Positions 17,853-26,632 of a stretch of 64,000 bases of DNA are shown here, piece by piece. The DNA is from Bradyrhizobium erythrophlei (GTDB lineage Bacteria; Pseudomonadota; Alphaproteobacteria; Rhizobiales; Xanthobacteraceae). The DNA lies in the NCBI RefSeq assembly GCF_900129425.1, contig NZ_LT670817.1, positions 7,068,001 through 7,132,000 of the forward strand, read 5' to 3'. The number at the start of each line of letters is the position of its first letter. Within the stretch, counting starts at the first letter, position 1. Made by a program: the position numbers and the translations under genes. The notes under the pieces were generated by a model. The model saw only the letters and a program-made list of their open reading frames with translations. It did no database searches and was not told where the DNA came from.

Positions 17853-19910
17853 ATGCTCAAACAACAGACGAAACGTCTACGCGACCGCACGGTCGTCACC
17901 GCGGCGATCCTGTCACTGATGCAATGCAATGCCTACGCGAGCGGCCCGATGGGCGGAGCCCATACCAACGACGGCAGGACCGCGAGCCCCATCAAGCACG
18001 TCATCGTCATCATGGGCGAAAACCGGACGTTCGACCACGTCTTCGCAACTTACGTGCCGCCTGCCGGCGAGCACGTCGACAATCTTCTCTCCAAGGGAAT
18101 TATCAACAAGGACGGGACGCCGGGTCCGAACTACGCCAAAGCAGCGCAGTTCTCGGCAACGGTCAACAACTTCTATTCGATCAACCCCACTCCAAAGACC
18201 CCCTACAACACCACGTCCAACACGCTGCAGGCGCCGGGGACCTCCTACGCGCCGCAGAATTGCTATCCCACGGTCGAAAAGGCTGCCCTCAACGGTCCGG
18301 GGTGCCTCACCACGCTGGCGGAGGCCGCCCGGGGTGATTACGGCCTGCTCCCGCAGGATCTGCCGTTGCTGACGACCGGTGCGACCGGCGTCCCCGGCAA
18401 TTCGCCGGATACCCGCGTCCTGGACTACAACAATCTGCCGAACGGCCCCTATCCGCTGGTGGAGTTGCAGCAGGGCGAGAAGGCAAGCAGCCTTTATGCC
18501 ACTTACGGCGGCAGCCCGGTGCATCGCTTCTATCAGATGTGGCAGCAGCTTGACTGCGACGTCACCAAGGCCTCCGGGCACAATCCGAGTGGATGCCAGG
18601 CCGATCTCTTCCCCTGGGTTGAGGAGACTGTCTCCTCCGGCAGCAACGGCAATCCGACGCCGAGTGCGCTCAAGGAGGGCAATATCGCAATGGGCTTCTA
18701 CAACGTCGCCAACGGCGACGCGCCTTATCTGACGCAGCTGGCCCGCGAATACACTATCAACGACAACTACCATCAGCCGGTGATGGGTGGAACGTTCGCC
18801 AACATGATGATGTTCGGCTATGCCGACGCGCTGTACTACGCCGACGCCAATGGCGATCCCGCGACCCCCAACCATGTTCTGGTTCCGGGTTCGAACCCAC
18901 CAGTTTACGTCAACGAGGTCGAAAATCCCAATCCGGCGCCGGGCACCAACAACTGGTACGCTAACGACGGATATGGCGGCGGCAGCTACACCAACTGCTC
19001 CGACTCTCAGCAGCCGGGCGTCGACCCGATCGTCGATTATCTGAATTCCATCCATGTGTCGCCGAACTGCGCGGCGCACACCTACTATCTGCTCAACAAC
19101 TACGTCCCCGCTTTCATCGGCAGCGGCGCCACCGATCCGGTCAACAATGGCCCGTTCACATTGCCGCCGGTGATCAAGCAGCGGCATATCGGCGATGAGC
19201 TCAGCCAGGCCAACGTGTCGTGGGCGTTTTTCGGCGAGCGCTGGAACGACTTCAAAACCGCCCCGGGTGAGGGCGCCAACTTCGGCTCTCTCGACCCGAT
19301 CGCTTATCTCTATTGCAACATCTGCAATCCGTTCCTTTATTCCGCTTCGGTCATGACCAGTCAGACGGCGCGCGATGCGCACCTGAAGGATACGCTTGAT
19401 CTTTATGACGCCATCGCCTCGGGCGACCTGCCGGCGGTGTCGTTCGTCAAGCCGAGCACCTTCAACGACGGCCACCCGGCCTCGTCCAGGCTCGATCTGT
19501 TCGAAGCCTTCAGCAGGCGGATTGTCGAGCAGGTGAAGGCCAACAAGGAGCTCTGGGAGTCCACCGCCATCCTGATCACCACCGACGAGGGCGGCGGCTA
19601 CTACGACTCCGGTTACGTGCAACCGGTCGATTATTTCGGCGACGGAACCCGCATCCCGTTCATCGTCGTGTCCAAATATTCGCAAGGCGGACACGTGGCG
19701 CATGAATATTCCGATCACGCCTCGGTCGTGAAATTCATCGAGCGGAACTGGGATCTTCCGAAGCTCTCGACCCGGAGCCGCGACAATCTGCCGAACCCGC
19801 GGACGTCGGACGACAATCCCTATGTTCCGCAGAACCGGCCGGCGATCGGCGATCTCTGGGGCAACTTCTCGTTCGCGGATCGCGACGGCGGCGATCACGG
19901 CAATCATTGA
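17853..19910 (+). CDS. Secreted phosphoesterase (acid phosphatase/phospholipase C family)
   Basis: A 685-residue exported enzyme with an N-terminal signal peptide (KRLRDRTVVTAAILSLMQCNAYASG, cleavage near AYA-SG). The phosphoesterase domain (PF04185 type) has the metal-site opening KHVIVIMGENRTFDHVFATYVPP. Further metal-site segments are INDNYHQPVMGGTFANMMMFGYADALYYAD, LITTDEGGGYYDSGYVQPVDYFGDGTRIPFIVVS, and HEYSDHASVVKFIERNW with the conserved SDH. The family cleaves phosphate monoesters or phospholipids in the periplasm; the substrate here is unknown. Start: ATG at 17853 with an AGGGGAG site 6-7 bases upstream. A strong hairpin terminator follows the stop. A 664-codon antisense frame is a GC artefact. 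Confidence 0.92.
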   Translation: MLKQQTKRLRDRTVVTAAILSLMQCNAYASGPMGGAHTNDGRTASPIKHVIVIMGENRTFDHVFATYVPPAGEHVDNLLSKGIINKDGTPGPNYAKAAQFSATVNNFYSINPTPKTPYNTTSNTLQAPGTSYAPQNCYPTVEKAALNGPGCLTTLAEAARGDYGLLPQDLPLLTTGATGVPGNSPDTRVLDYNNLPNGPYPLVELQQGEKASSLYATYGGSPVHRFYQMWQQLDCDVTKASGHNPSGCQADLFPWVEETVSSGSNGNPTPSALKEGNIAMGFYNVANGDAPYLTQLAREYTINDNYHQPVMGGTFANMMMFGYADALYYADANGDPATPNHVLVPGSNPPVYVNEVENPNPAPGTNNWYANDGYGGGSYTNCSDSQQPGVDPIVDYLNSIHVSPNCAAHTYYLLNNYVPAFIGSGATDPVNNGPFTLPPVIKQRHIGDELSQANVSWAFFGERWNDFKTAPGEGANFGSLDPIAYLYCNICNPFLYSASVMTSQTARDAHLKDTLDLYDAIASGDLPAVSFVKPSTFNDGHPASSRLDLFEAFSRRIVEQVKANKELWESTAILITTDEGGGYYDSGYVQPVDYFGDGTRIPFIVVSKYSQGGHVAHEYSDHASVVKFIERNWDLPKLSTRSRDNLPNPRTSDDNPYVPQNRPAIGDLWGNFSFADRDGGDHGNH

Positions 19911-19916
19911 TGGACC

Positions 19917-19946
19917 AAGGCTGTTCCTCGCAAGGGAACAGCCTTT
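19917..19946 (+). terminator. Hairpin terminator after the phosphoesterase gene
   Basis: A perfect 11-bp stem (AAGGCTGTTCC / GGAACAGCCTT) with a 7-base loop starts 6 bp after the stop and ends in TTT. Confidence 0.8.
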
Positions 19947-19970
19947 CGCCTGACGCCATTCACACGAATA

Positions 19971-20001
19971 ACGAAGGCCGGATGCCGATTCCGGCCTTCG
20001 T
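19971..20001 (+). terminator. Second tandem hairpin, abutting the sulfotransferase start
   Basis: A perfect 12-bp stem (ACGAAGGCCGGA / TCCGGCCTTCGT) with a 7-base loop lies 25 bp after the first hairpin. It has no U-tract. It ends one base before the ATG at 20003 and contains the alternative ATG at 19982, so it may act on translation instead. Confidence 0.5.
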
Positions 20002-20002
20002 C

Positions 20003-21574
20003 ATGGAGCGCCCCTTGAAAACACCTGCGCCAAATCGAGCTCACGGGCCGACAATGGAGGAGGCGCGACGCGCCTTTGCCGGCGGCGATCTGGCGACCGC
20101 CGAACGGATCTGTAGCCAGGTGCTCGCACGCACCGCGGACGACGGACCCGCTTGGGCGCTATTGACCGAAACCGCTTTGCAGCGAGGGCGCCCCGACGCG
20201 GCCATCGTCTGCGCCAATCGCGCGGTCGCGCTGATGCCGAAGGATCCGATCGCGCTTGTTCTTCGCGCCAAATGCCTGTTTGTTTCCGGCGACACGCGCG
20301 GAGCGTTCGAGGCCGCCGAAGCCGCTGGCAAGGTGATCGGCGACGCCCCCGAAGCGCTCGACGCGCTCGGTGCGATCTTCGGCCTGCTTGGATTGCATCA
20401 AAGGGCGAAGGAATTCTTCCTGCGTGCGGTCGCCGCCCGTCCCGATGTACCGCAGTACCTGTTCAATCTCGCGGCGAACGAGCGAATGATCGGGGCGCTG
20501 GCCGGGGCCGAGGCGCATTGCGATGCAGCCATCGCGCGCGACCGCCACTATGGCCTGGCCCATTATTTGCGCTCGGACCTGCGGACCCAGAGCGCCGAGC
20601 GCAACCATATCGAGGAAATGGAAGCGCTGATCCGCGAGGGCAAGCTGGCAGCGCCCAGCGAGGTCATGCTGCGCTTCGCGCTGGGCAAGGAATGCGAGGA
20701 CCTCGACCTGCATGAGCGCGCGTTCGAGCATGTCGACGCCGGCTGCGCGCTGCAGCATCGCTCGACGGCATACGACCATGCCGCCGAGATCGCGGAGATC
20801 GACCGCATCATCGCCAGCCACACAAGAAGCTGGATTGCCGCCGCCCCGCGTGGCTATTCCGCCGCCGCTCCGGTGTTCGTCGCCGGGTTGCCGCGCACCG
20901 GCACGACGCTGGTTGAGCGCATCATCGCCAGCCACCCCGCCATGAGTTCGGCCGGAGAGACCAGCGCGTTTGCGGCCGAGATGAGTCGCGCCATGAAGAC
21001 GACGTCGACCGATCTCGCGGAGCTCGGCAGACGCTATGTCGATGCCGTGACCGCGCTTCGCCTGCCGCCGGATGTCCGTTTCGTGGACAAGACGCTGCAG
21101 AACTACCTTTACGGCGGCCTGATCCACGCGGCGCTGCCGGCGGCTAGGATCGTCCTGGTGCAGCGGCATCCGCTGGACGCATGCTGGGCCATCTACAAGG
21201 CTCACTTTCGCGGCAAGTTCTCCTTTTCGTATCATCAGGTCGAACTGGCGGAATACTATTTGGCCTATCGTCGTCTTTCGCGGCATTGGAGGGCGACACT
21301 GCCGCCGAATGTGCTGTTGGAAATAAATTACGAGGACATCGTAAGAGATCAATCGGCAGCGAGCCAGCGGCTCATCAGCTTTGTCGGGCTTCCGTGGGAC
21401 GATGAGGTCCTGCGATTTCACGAAAGCCCGGCGCCGTCTGCGACCGCAAGCGCGGTTCAAGTGCGGCGCCCGATCTATTCGTCGTCGGTTGGCAAATGGC
21501 GACACCATGCCGAACGGCTCGCGCCGTTGCGTGCGCGGCTGGCGCGCGAGATTCCGGAAGCGGAATTGATGTGA
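20003..21574 (+). CDS. TPR-sulfotransferase fusion protein
   Basis: A protein of about 523 residues. The first 250 residues are helical TPR-type repeats (ARRAFAGGDLATAERICSQVL; ALGAIFGLLGLHQRAKEFFLRAVAARP). The C-terminal half is a sulfotransferase fold with the 5'-phosphosulfate loop VFVAGLPRTGTTLVERIIASHP (about residue 292) and the 3'-phosphate site ARIVLVQRHPLDACWAIYKAHF. It probably transfers sulfate from PAPS to an envelope sugar or protein. The start is unsure: ATG 20003 has no ribosome site and abuts a hairpin, ATG 19982 lies inside it, and ATG 20054 would still keep the TPRs. Confidence 0.85.
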   Translation: MERPLKTPAPNRAHGPTMEEARRAFAGGDLATAERICSQVLARTADDGPAWALLTETALQRGRPDAAIVCANRAVALMPKDPIALVLRAKCLFVSGDTRGAFEAAEAAGKVIGDAPEALDALGAIFGLLGLHQRAKEFFLRAVAARPDVPQYLFNLAANERMIGALAGAEAHCDAAIARDRHYGLAHYLRSDLRTQSAERNHIEEMEALIREGKLAAPSEVMLRFALGKECEDLDLHERAFEHVDAGCALQHRSTAYDHAAEIAEIDRIIASHTRSWIAAAPRGYSAAAPVFVAGLPRTGTTLVERIIASHPAMSSAGETSAFAAEMSRAMKTTSTDLAELGRRYVDAVTALRLPPDVRFVDKTLQNYLYGGLIHAALPAARIVLVQRHPLDACWAIYKAHFRGKFSFSYHQVELAEYYLAYRRLSRHWRATLPPNVLLEINYEDIVRDQSAASQRLISFVGLPWDDEVLRFHESPAPSATASAVQVRRPIYSSSVGKWRHHAERLAPLRARLAREIPEAELM

Positions 21575-21613
21575 GGTGGCTGCGCTTTTATCCCACCCCC
21601 AGCCCCACCTCCT

Positions 21614-21740
21614 TCAGCCGTCCGGCAGCCAAGCAGACAAAGACTTGTCGATCACGGCGCCGACGTAGACATCCGAGACGACGCTCTTCTTTCCCAGCAC
21701 GAGAAAGAGCCCGATCCAGTAGGCGAACCACAAATGCGGA
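21614..21740 (-). pseudogene. Possible 3' scrap of a membrane protein gene
   Basis: The minus-strand frame reads LWFAYWIGLFLVLGKKSVVSDVYVG and ends in a stop at 21614. It looks like the tail of a membrane protein (one hydrophobic helix plus a short soluble end), but I do not recognise the family. Confidence 0.25.
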
Positions 21741-21775
21741 TCGTTAAGCCGCGCAGCCTGTGCCGGTCATGCTCC

Positions 21776-22524
21776 GGCGGGCTGGTGGTTGAGCTCATCG
21801 GGCTCGCACCAGACCTCAGCGTCGTCAACAGTACGCCGGCGCTCGCCGCCCTCCACGCGGCGACCACCACTATCCCGGTGCTGTTCGTGTTGGTCGTCGA
21901 TCCGGTCGGTCTTGGCTACATCGCGAGCCTCTCGCGTCCAGGCGGCAATATCACAGGCTTCAGCTACAAGGAGGTCTCGCTGATCGGAAAATGGCTGGAT
22001 CTCCTCAACGGGTTAGCACCCACCATCACCCGCACAGCGTTTCTCTACAATCCGGATACCGCGCCCTTCTACACGACGTTTCTAAGCTCGTTTGAGTCCG
22101 CTCCCACCCCGTGGCGATGGAATTTGCAAGGACCCCCGTATCCACGGATAGTGAGCTTGAAACGACGATTGCATCGCTCGCGCGCGAGCCCGCCGGCAGT
22201 CTGATCGTTGGCGCCGATGCATCCAATATAGCGCGCCGCGAGGCGATCCTGCGGCTGGTTGCCCGGTACAAGCTGCGCACGCTTTCGATCTATCGGCAAT
22301 TCGCCGAAGAAGGCGCGTTGACGTCGTATGGGCCTGATTCGGAGGAAATCTTTCGGAGGTCCGCATCCTATATCGACCGCTTCCTGAAGGGAGAAGGCCC
22401 GGCTAATCTTCCGACGCAAGCTCCAACAAAGTTCGAGTTCGTCATTAATCTCAAGACCGCTAGATCGCTCGGCCTGAGCGTGCCCGCGAACCTGCTGGCA
22501 CTCTCTGATCGTGTGATCGAATGA
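21776..22524 (+). pseudogene. Frameshifted, truncated ABC_sub_bind receptor
   Basis: Two frames together form the C-terminal two-thirds of a PF04392-type substrate-binding protein. The first reads LAALHAATTTIPVLFVLVVDPVG, ASLSRPGGNITGFS and LLNGLAPTITRTAFLYNPDTAPFY. After a frameshift at about 22100-22130 the second reads SLIVGADASNIARREAIL, LSIYRQFAEEGALTSYGPD and the closing INLKTARSLGLSVPANLLALSDRVIE. The N-terminal lobe and signal peptide are absent, so it is non-functional. Such receptors are heavily amplified in Bradyrhizobium. The 117-bp repeat follows the stop by about 20 bp. Confidence 0.8.
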
Positions 22525-22544
22525 ATGGGGACACTTCCGAAAAT

Positions 22545-22661
22545 TGGCACATCGCGACGTTTTGCTTTTCGGCCAAGATCGGTCGCTATCGCGGGAAAGC
22601 GGACATCAAGAAGATCTCGCGAAGACCTTGTTTTTTGAGTGCGTGTCCCGGCGCGCGACAG
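22545..22661 (+). repeat. 117-bp direct repeat, right copy
   Basis: This is the partner of 14026-14142. It sits between the ABC receptor relic and the nickel-exporter relic. Confidence 0.9.
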
Positions 22662-22683
22662 AATTCCGATTGTTTGACGAGCA

Positions 22684-22842
22684 GCTATCCGACAGTGCGG
22701 CTCGGCGCCGTTTGGGCCCGGTCCGCCGAACGGTGTCTGTGCCCAAACGGCGCGGGTGACGCTATCGAGCGTCAGCAAAACCACCACCGCCGCGATGCCG
22801 ATCGTCAGCGCGCGCGAAGCCTGATTTCAGGCTTATGGGCAA
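22684..22842 (-). pseudogene. N-terminal remnant of a NicO/RcnA-type nickel-cobalt exporter
   Basis: Directly after DUF1007, the minus strand reads LPISLKSGFAR from a TTG overlapping the DUF1007 stop. After a one-base slip in the GCGCGCGC run it reads ALTIGIAAVVVLLTLDSV, then TRAVWAQTPFGGPGPN, a signal peptide and the start of the mature N-terminus of NicO proteins that normally follow DUF1007. The frame then dissolves into unrelated sequence near 22684. The transport domain is gone. The part at 22779-22809 is duplicated at 13200-13230. Confidence 0.65.
22779..22809 (+). repeat. 31-bp direct repeat, right copy
   Basis: It is identical to 13200-13230 and lies within the nickel-exporter relic. 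Confidence 0.85.
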
Positions 22843-23471
22843 TCCACCGTGATCTTGTTGGCGAACATCGCGCCATAGTTCGAATTGCCGCTCAGAAAAT
22901 TCTGCTCGCCGATCTTCTGGGCACCGGCGGTGCCATCGTTCGGCCGCTCGAATTTCATCCGGCAATCCGCGGGCGCGCCGACCAGCCTGACCGGGTCCTC
23001 GTCGGCGAGCTTGAAGTCGATGAAGAACGACGGATCGAACACTTCCAGCGCGAGCTGCTTCGGCTTCACCGGCGTCTTCAGCGGCAGGGTGAAATGCAGC
23101 GTCAGCAGGGCGTCCTTGTATTCGAGGTAGTAGTCGACCGGCTCCTGAAACTTCTCCTTCTTGCCGTCGGCCTTGGCGAAGGTGAAGAAGCCGAACTCCT
23201 TCAGCGATTCGACATTGGTCTGCGCCAGCGGCGCCAGTTCTTGGCGGCTGTAGACGCCCTTGGTCTCGGTCTCCATGCCCTGCAACGCATAGGTCGAGAA
23301 CATGTCGTCGAAGGTCCAGGCATGGCGCACCCCGGTGATCGAGCCGTCGGGGGCGTAGAGCAGCTCGCTGGTCGCGGTGATCCAGACATGCGGATGGGCC
23401 TGCGCCGCGCCGGCGCCGAGGACGATGCCGCCGGCCAGCAGCAGCAGCAGCAAACCCAGCAGCGAGCGCAT
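22833..23471 (-). CDS. DUF1007 periplasmic protein
   Basis: A 212-residue exported protein. The signal peptide is LLGLLLLLLAGGIVLGAGAAQA and the mature part begins HPHVWITATSELLYAPDGSITGVRHAWTFDDMFS, the defining DUF1007 motif. These proteins are encoded with NicO/RcnA nickel-cobalt exporters and are thought to help periplasmic metal handling; the His-x-His-x-W start could bind metal. Here the exporter gene downstream is broken, so the partner is missing unless another copy exists. The ATG at 23471 lies 13 bp after the M3 peptidase stop, implying co-transcription. The 33-codon upstream extension is rejected. Confidence 0.88.
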   Translation of the reverse strand: MRSLLGLLLLLLAGGIVLGAGAAQAHPHVWITATSELLYAPDGSITGVRHAWTFDDMFSTYALQGMETETKGVYSRQELAPLAQTNVESLKEFGFFTFAKADGKKEKFQEPVDYYLEYKDALLTLHFTLPLKTPVKPKQLALEVFDPSFFIDFKLADEDPVRLVGAPADCRMKFERPNDGTAGAQKIGEQNFLSGNSNYGAMFANKITVDCP

Positions 23472-23484
23472 CCCCCGGTTCACC

Positions 23485-25575
23485 TCACGCCGCCTCCGAT
23501 GCTTCCAGCAGGCCGCGGCGGCGCAGCAGCGCGTCGGGCTCCGGCTCACGGCCGCGGAATGCGACATAAGCCTCTTCCGGATCGCGCGAGCCGCCCGACG
23601 AATAGATGTCGTCGTGCAGGCGCTTGGCGACCGCGGGATCGAATATATCGCCGGCCTCCTCGAAGGCGCCGAACGCGTCGGCGTCCATCACCTCGGACCA
23701 CATGTAGCTGTAATAGCCCGCCGCATAATGATCGCCGGAGAAAATATGGCCGAATTGCTGCGGCCGGTGCCGCAGCGAAATTTCCGCGGGCATGCCGATT
23801 TTTTCAAGTTCCTGGCGTTCGAATGCCCGCACGTCCCGGCTGGCCGCGGCCGGCTGGGTGTGGAATTCCAGATCGATCAGCGCCGAGGAGACGAATTCCA
23901 CGGTGGCAAAGCCCTGGTTGAATTTTCGCGCGGCGATGAAGCGCTCCAGGAGGTCGTCCGGCAGCGGCTCGCCGGTCTGGTAGTGCCGCGCGAACTGGCG
24001 CAGCACCTGCGGCTGCTCCTGCCAGTGCTCGTAAAGCTGCGAGGGCAATTCGACGAAATCGGTGAACACGCTGGTGCCGGACACCGAGGGATAGGTCACG
24101 TCCGACAACATCCCGTGCAGGCCGTGGCCGAATTCATGGAACAGGGTCCGGGCGTCGTCCGGTGACAGCAGCGACGGCTGGCCGTCGGCGCCCTTGGAGA
24201 AGTTGCAGACATTGACGATCAGCGGCGCAACGGCGCCGTCGAGCTTCTGCTGGTCGCGCAGCGAGGTCATCCAGGCCCCGGAGCGCTTCGAGGGCCGGGC
24301 GAAGTAGTCGCCATAGAACAGCGCCTTGTGGCGGCCGGCGCTGTCCTTGACCTCCCAGACCCGAACGTCGGGGTGCCACACCGGAATATCCTTCCGCTCG
24401 GTAAAGCTCAGGCCGAACAGGCGGGAAGCGGTGTCGAAGGCGGCCTCGATCATGCGATCGACCGACAGATAGGGCTTGATCGCCGCGTCGTCGAAATTGG
24501 CTCTGACCTGCCGCAGCTTTTCGGCGTAGTAGCGCCAGTCCCACGGCGCCAGCGCGAAATTGCCGCCCTCCTCCGCCGCGAGCGCCTGCAGGGCGTCGCG
24601 GTCGGCCAGCGCCTGGGCCCGCGCCGGTTTCCAGACCCGTTCCAGCAGACCACGCACCGCCTCGGGCGTCTTGGCCATAGAATCCTCCAGCCGAAAAGCG
24701 GCGAAGGTCGGGAAGCCCAGCAGCCTGGCGCTTTCCTCGCGCAAGGCGAGGATCTCGACGATGGTTTCGTTGTTGTCGTTGGCGTTGTTGTTGTCGCCGC
24801 GCGCGGTGAACGCCTTGAACACCTTTTCGCGCAGGTCGCGCCGGGTGGAGCTCTTCAGGAAGGGCTCCACGAAAGACCGCGACAGCGTCACGATCGCCTT
24901 GCCTTCCATGCCGCGCTCGCTGGCCGCAGCCTGTGCCGCGGCGACGAAACTATCAGGCAGGCCGTCGCGATCGGCCTCGCCGAGCTCCATGAACCAGTCC
25001 TGCTCATCGCCGAGCAGATGATGGCTGAACGCCGTGCCGAGATGGGCCAGCCGCTCGTTGATCTCGGCCATCCGGGCTTTCGCGGCCTCGTCGAGGCCTG
25101 CGCCGGAGCGACGGAAGCGGGTGTAGGTGCGCTCCAGCAGCCGCATCTGCTCCGGCGTCAGTCCGAGCGTGGCGCGGTTGTCGTACAGAAGCGCGATCCG
25201 GCCGAACAGCACCGCGTTCATCATGATCGGGTTCCAGTGCCGCGCCATCCGCAACGACACCTCCTTGTCGATCTCGAGCAGCGCCGGGTTGGAGTGCGCC
25301 GACACCAGATCGTGGAACACCGCCGAGACCTTGGAGAGCAGCTTGCCCGCGCGCTCCAGCGCGGTGACGGTGTTGGCGAAGTCCGGCGTCGCCGGGTCGA
25401 GGGTGATGGCGGCGATCTCGGCCGCATGGTCGGCGAAGGCCTGTTCGAAGGCGGGGAGGAAATGTTCGGGCGCGATCTCCGCGAACGGCGGGGTCTCGAA
25501 CGGTGTCTGCCACGGCCTCAGCAGCGGGTTTGCGCGATCCTGCGGAGTGGCCGGCGTTTGCAAGGTTTCTGACAT
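23485..25575 (-). CDS. M3-family oligopeptidase (oligopeptidase A/Dcp type)
   Basis: A 696-residue cytoplasmic zinc metallopeptidase with the HExxH site in LFHEFGHGLHGMLSD and the downstream Glu region (FTDFVELPSQLYEHW). N-terminal NPLLRPWQTPFETPPFAEIAPEHFLPAFEQAF is typical of PrlC/Dcp. It degrades short peptides such as released signal peptides. The ATG at 25575 follows GGGAATTGTG and is preferred to the GTG at 25578. It is the first gene of a probable two-gene unit with DUF1007. Confidence 0.93.
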   Translation of the reverse strand: MSETLQTPATPQDRANPLLRPWQTPFETPPFAEIAPEHFLPAFEQAFADHAAEIAAITLDPATPDFANTVTALERAGKLLSKVSAVFHDLVSAHSNPALLEIDKEVSLRMARHWNPIMMNAVLFGRIALLYDNRATLGLTPEQMRLLERTYTRFRRSGAGLDEAAKARMAEINERLAHLGTAFSHHLLGDEQDWFMELGEADRDGLPDSFVAAAQAAASERGMEGKAIVTLSRSFVEPFLKSSTRRDLREKVFKAFTARGDNNNANDNNETIVEILALREESARLLGFPTFAAFRLEDSMAKTPEAVRGLLERVWKPARAQALADRDALQALAAEEGGNFALAPWDWRYYAEKLRQVRANFDDAAIKPYLSVDRMIEAAFDTASRLFGLSFTERKDIPVWHPDVRVWEVKDSAGRHKALFYGDYFARPSKRSGAWMTSLRDQQKLDGAVAPLIVNVCNFSKGADGQPSLLSPDDARTLFHEFGHGLHGMLSDVTYPSVSGTSVFTDFVELPSQLYEHWQEQPQVLRQFARHYQTGEPLPDDLLERFIAARKFNQGFATVEFVSSALIDLEFHTQPAAASRDVRAFERQELEKIGMPAEISLRHRPQQFGHIFSGDHYAAGYYSYMWSEVMDADAFGAFEEAGDIFDPAVAKRLHDDIYSSGGSRDPEEAYVAFRGREPEPDALLRRRGLLEASEAA

Positions 25576-25705
25576 CACAATTCCCGTTTAATGCCGAAAA
25601 GAATTGAGGAACTTATAGCACGCGATGGGGCTTTTTTGGGTCTTTAGCGCTTGATAGCGGGGGCCTTTTCGGAGAGATTGCGGCACCCCAACAGGATCAA
25701 GCCCC

Positions 25706-25966
25706 ATGAGTTTGCAGCCCTCCCCGACCGCGGCCCGCCAGATCGTCTGGCCCACCGTCGTCACCATCATCAGTGCGGCGATCCTGATCGGCGCCGAAGT
25801 GTTCGGCGCGGCGTTCGCGGGTGGTTGGGCACTCGCGATCCTGTTCGGTCTCAACGACACCGGGGCGCACATCCTGCAGGCCATGCTGTTCGCGATCGGC
25901 GTCTTCATCATGGCGGCCTTCATCCGCGCGGCGCAGCGCGTCGAGCCGTTTACGCGGCGCGCGTAA
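25706..25966 (+). CDS. Small two-helix membrane protein, unknown function
   Basis: An 86-residue protein with two hydrophobic segments (about residues 17-46 and 58-76) and a short basic C-terminus (RRA). Family not recognised; its composition matches neighbouring genes, so it is probably real. Confidence 0.6.
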   Translation: MSLQPSPTAARQIVWPTVVTIISAAILIGAEVFGAAFAGGWALAILFGLNDTGAHILQAMLFAIGVFIMAAFIRAAQRVEPFTRRA

Positions 25967-26632
25967 GTCGGCTGAGCAACAAAGCCGCTTGCAGCAGGCC
26001 TCGAATGCATACGTCCCGTTAAAGAAACTTAACGCCTGTTCACTTTCGACAGCGCTCGCGCGCGCTGAGCGCGGCATCGCAAGCACGCGTTAGGCAAATT
26101 TGCCCGCAGCCTAAAAAAAATGTTGCGCAGCAGACTCAAAACGCTTATTTCCACTCTTGCCCAATTTCGCACGTGCCTGTGGTCGTGTGTCAGTCGGTAG
26201 GTATCCGGACAAGAGGCCGGACAGCCGCCAAGGGATGAAGAACCGAGGGTCGCTCAAGTCATCTGACTTGAGAGTCCAGCATCTCTCTCAAGAGATGCCG
26301 TTGAAGGTCTCTTCGCTCCTTGCAACCGTGACTGGCAGCCGGAGGCGAACCGGCGCACCTCGTTCTCAACGGGGGACGCGACTTAAAGCAACGACGGATC
26401 GGGCTTTTTTGGTCTCTGCCGGCTTTCCACCAGCCGGCGCGAATACCGAAGAGGCTTGTCCTTCATTGCCAGGTGTGCGGGCGGGATCATTCCCAACCAA
26501 TCCACGGCAGCACAATTCGGTCTGAGCTTTTTGGCCCCGTCGCGCCTCCATCGCGCGAAGCGGCTGAAGCGCTTTGATCCGAGATCATTTTTGAACGTGT
26601 CCCTTCGCTGGGCCGTTTGGGAGGGTGCTACT
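25967..26632. other. Long leader region of the ornithine decarboxylase gene
   Basis: A 660-bp gap. The first 150 bp are relatively AT-rich and could hold the promoter. A 26-codon frame at 26120-26200 has no ribosome site and is not called. From about 26160 the sequence is rich in inverted repeats (next entry). The last 14 bp carry the ribosome site GGGAGGG before ATG 26633. Confidence 0.5.
26160..26440 (+). ncRNA. Candidate speF-motif structured leader RNA
   Basis: A structured, non-coding leader lies upstream of an ornithine decarboxylase gene, exactly where the alphaproteobacterial speF RNA motif is known. Visible elements are a perfect hairpin CTCAAGTCA-TC-TGACTTGAG (26253-26272), a CATCTCTCTCAAGAGATG hairpin just after it, a GCCGGCT/AGCCGGC hairpin (26418-26438) and a CTTTTTTGG tract at 26404. 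The assignment rests on position plus structure; I could not run a covariance search. Edges are approximate. Confidence 0.5.

Noticed and set aside
17913..19907. 664-codon minus-strand frame
   Set aside because: Antisense shadow of the phosphoesterase gene caused by high third-position GC; no recognisable fold.
21600..21740. Possible tRNA or attachment site near the sulfotransferase end
   Set aside because: No cloverleaf could be formed; the sequence reads better as a scrap of a membrane protein gene.
24328..25572. 414-codon plus-strand frame
   Set aside because: Antisense to the M3 peptidase, rich in Arg and Gly, without ribosome site or domain.
26120..26200. 26-codon frame as a possible leader peptide before ornithine decarboxylase
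   Set aside because: No ribosome site, and it has no ornithine-pathway logic such as the stalling peptide of enterobacterial speF.
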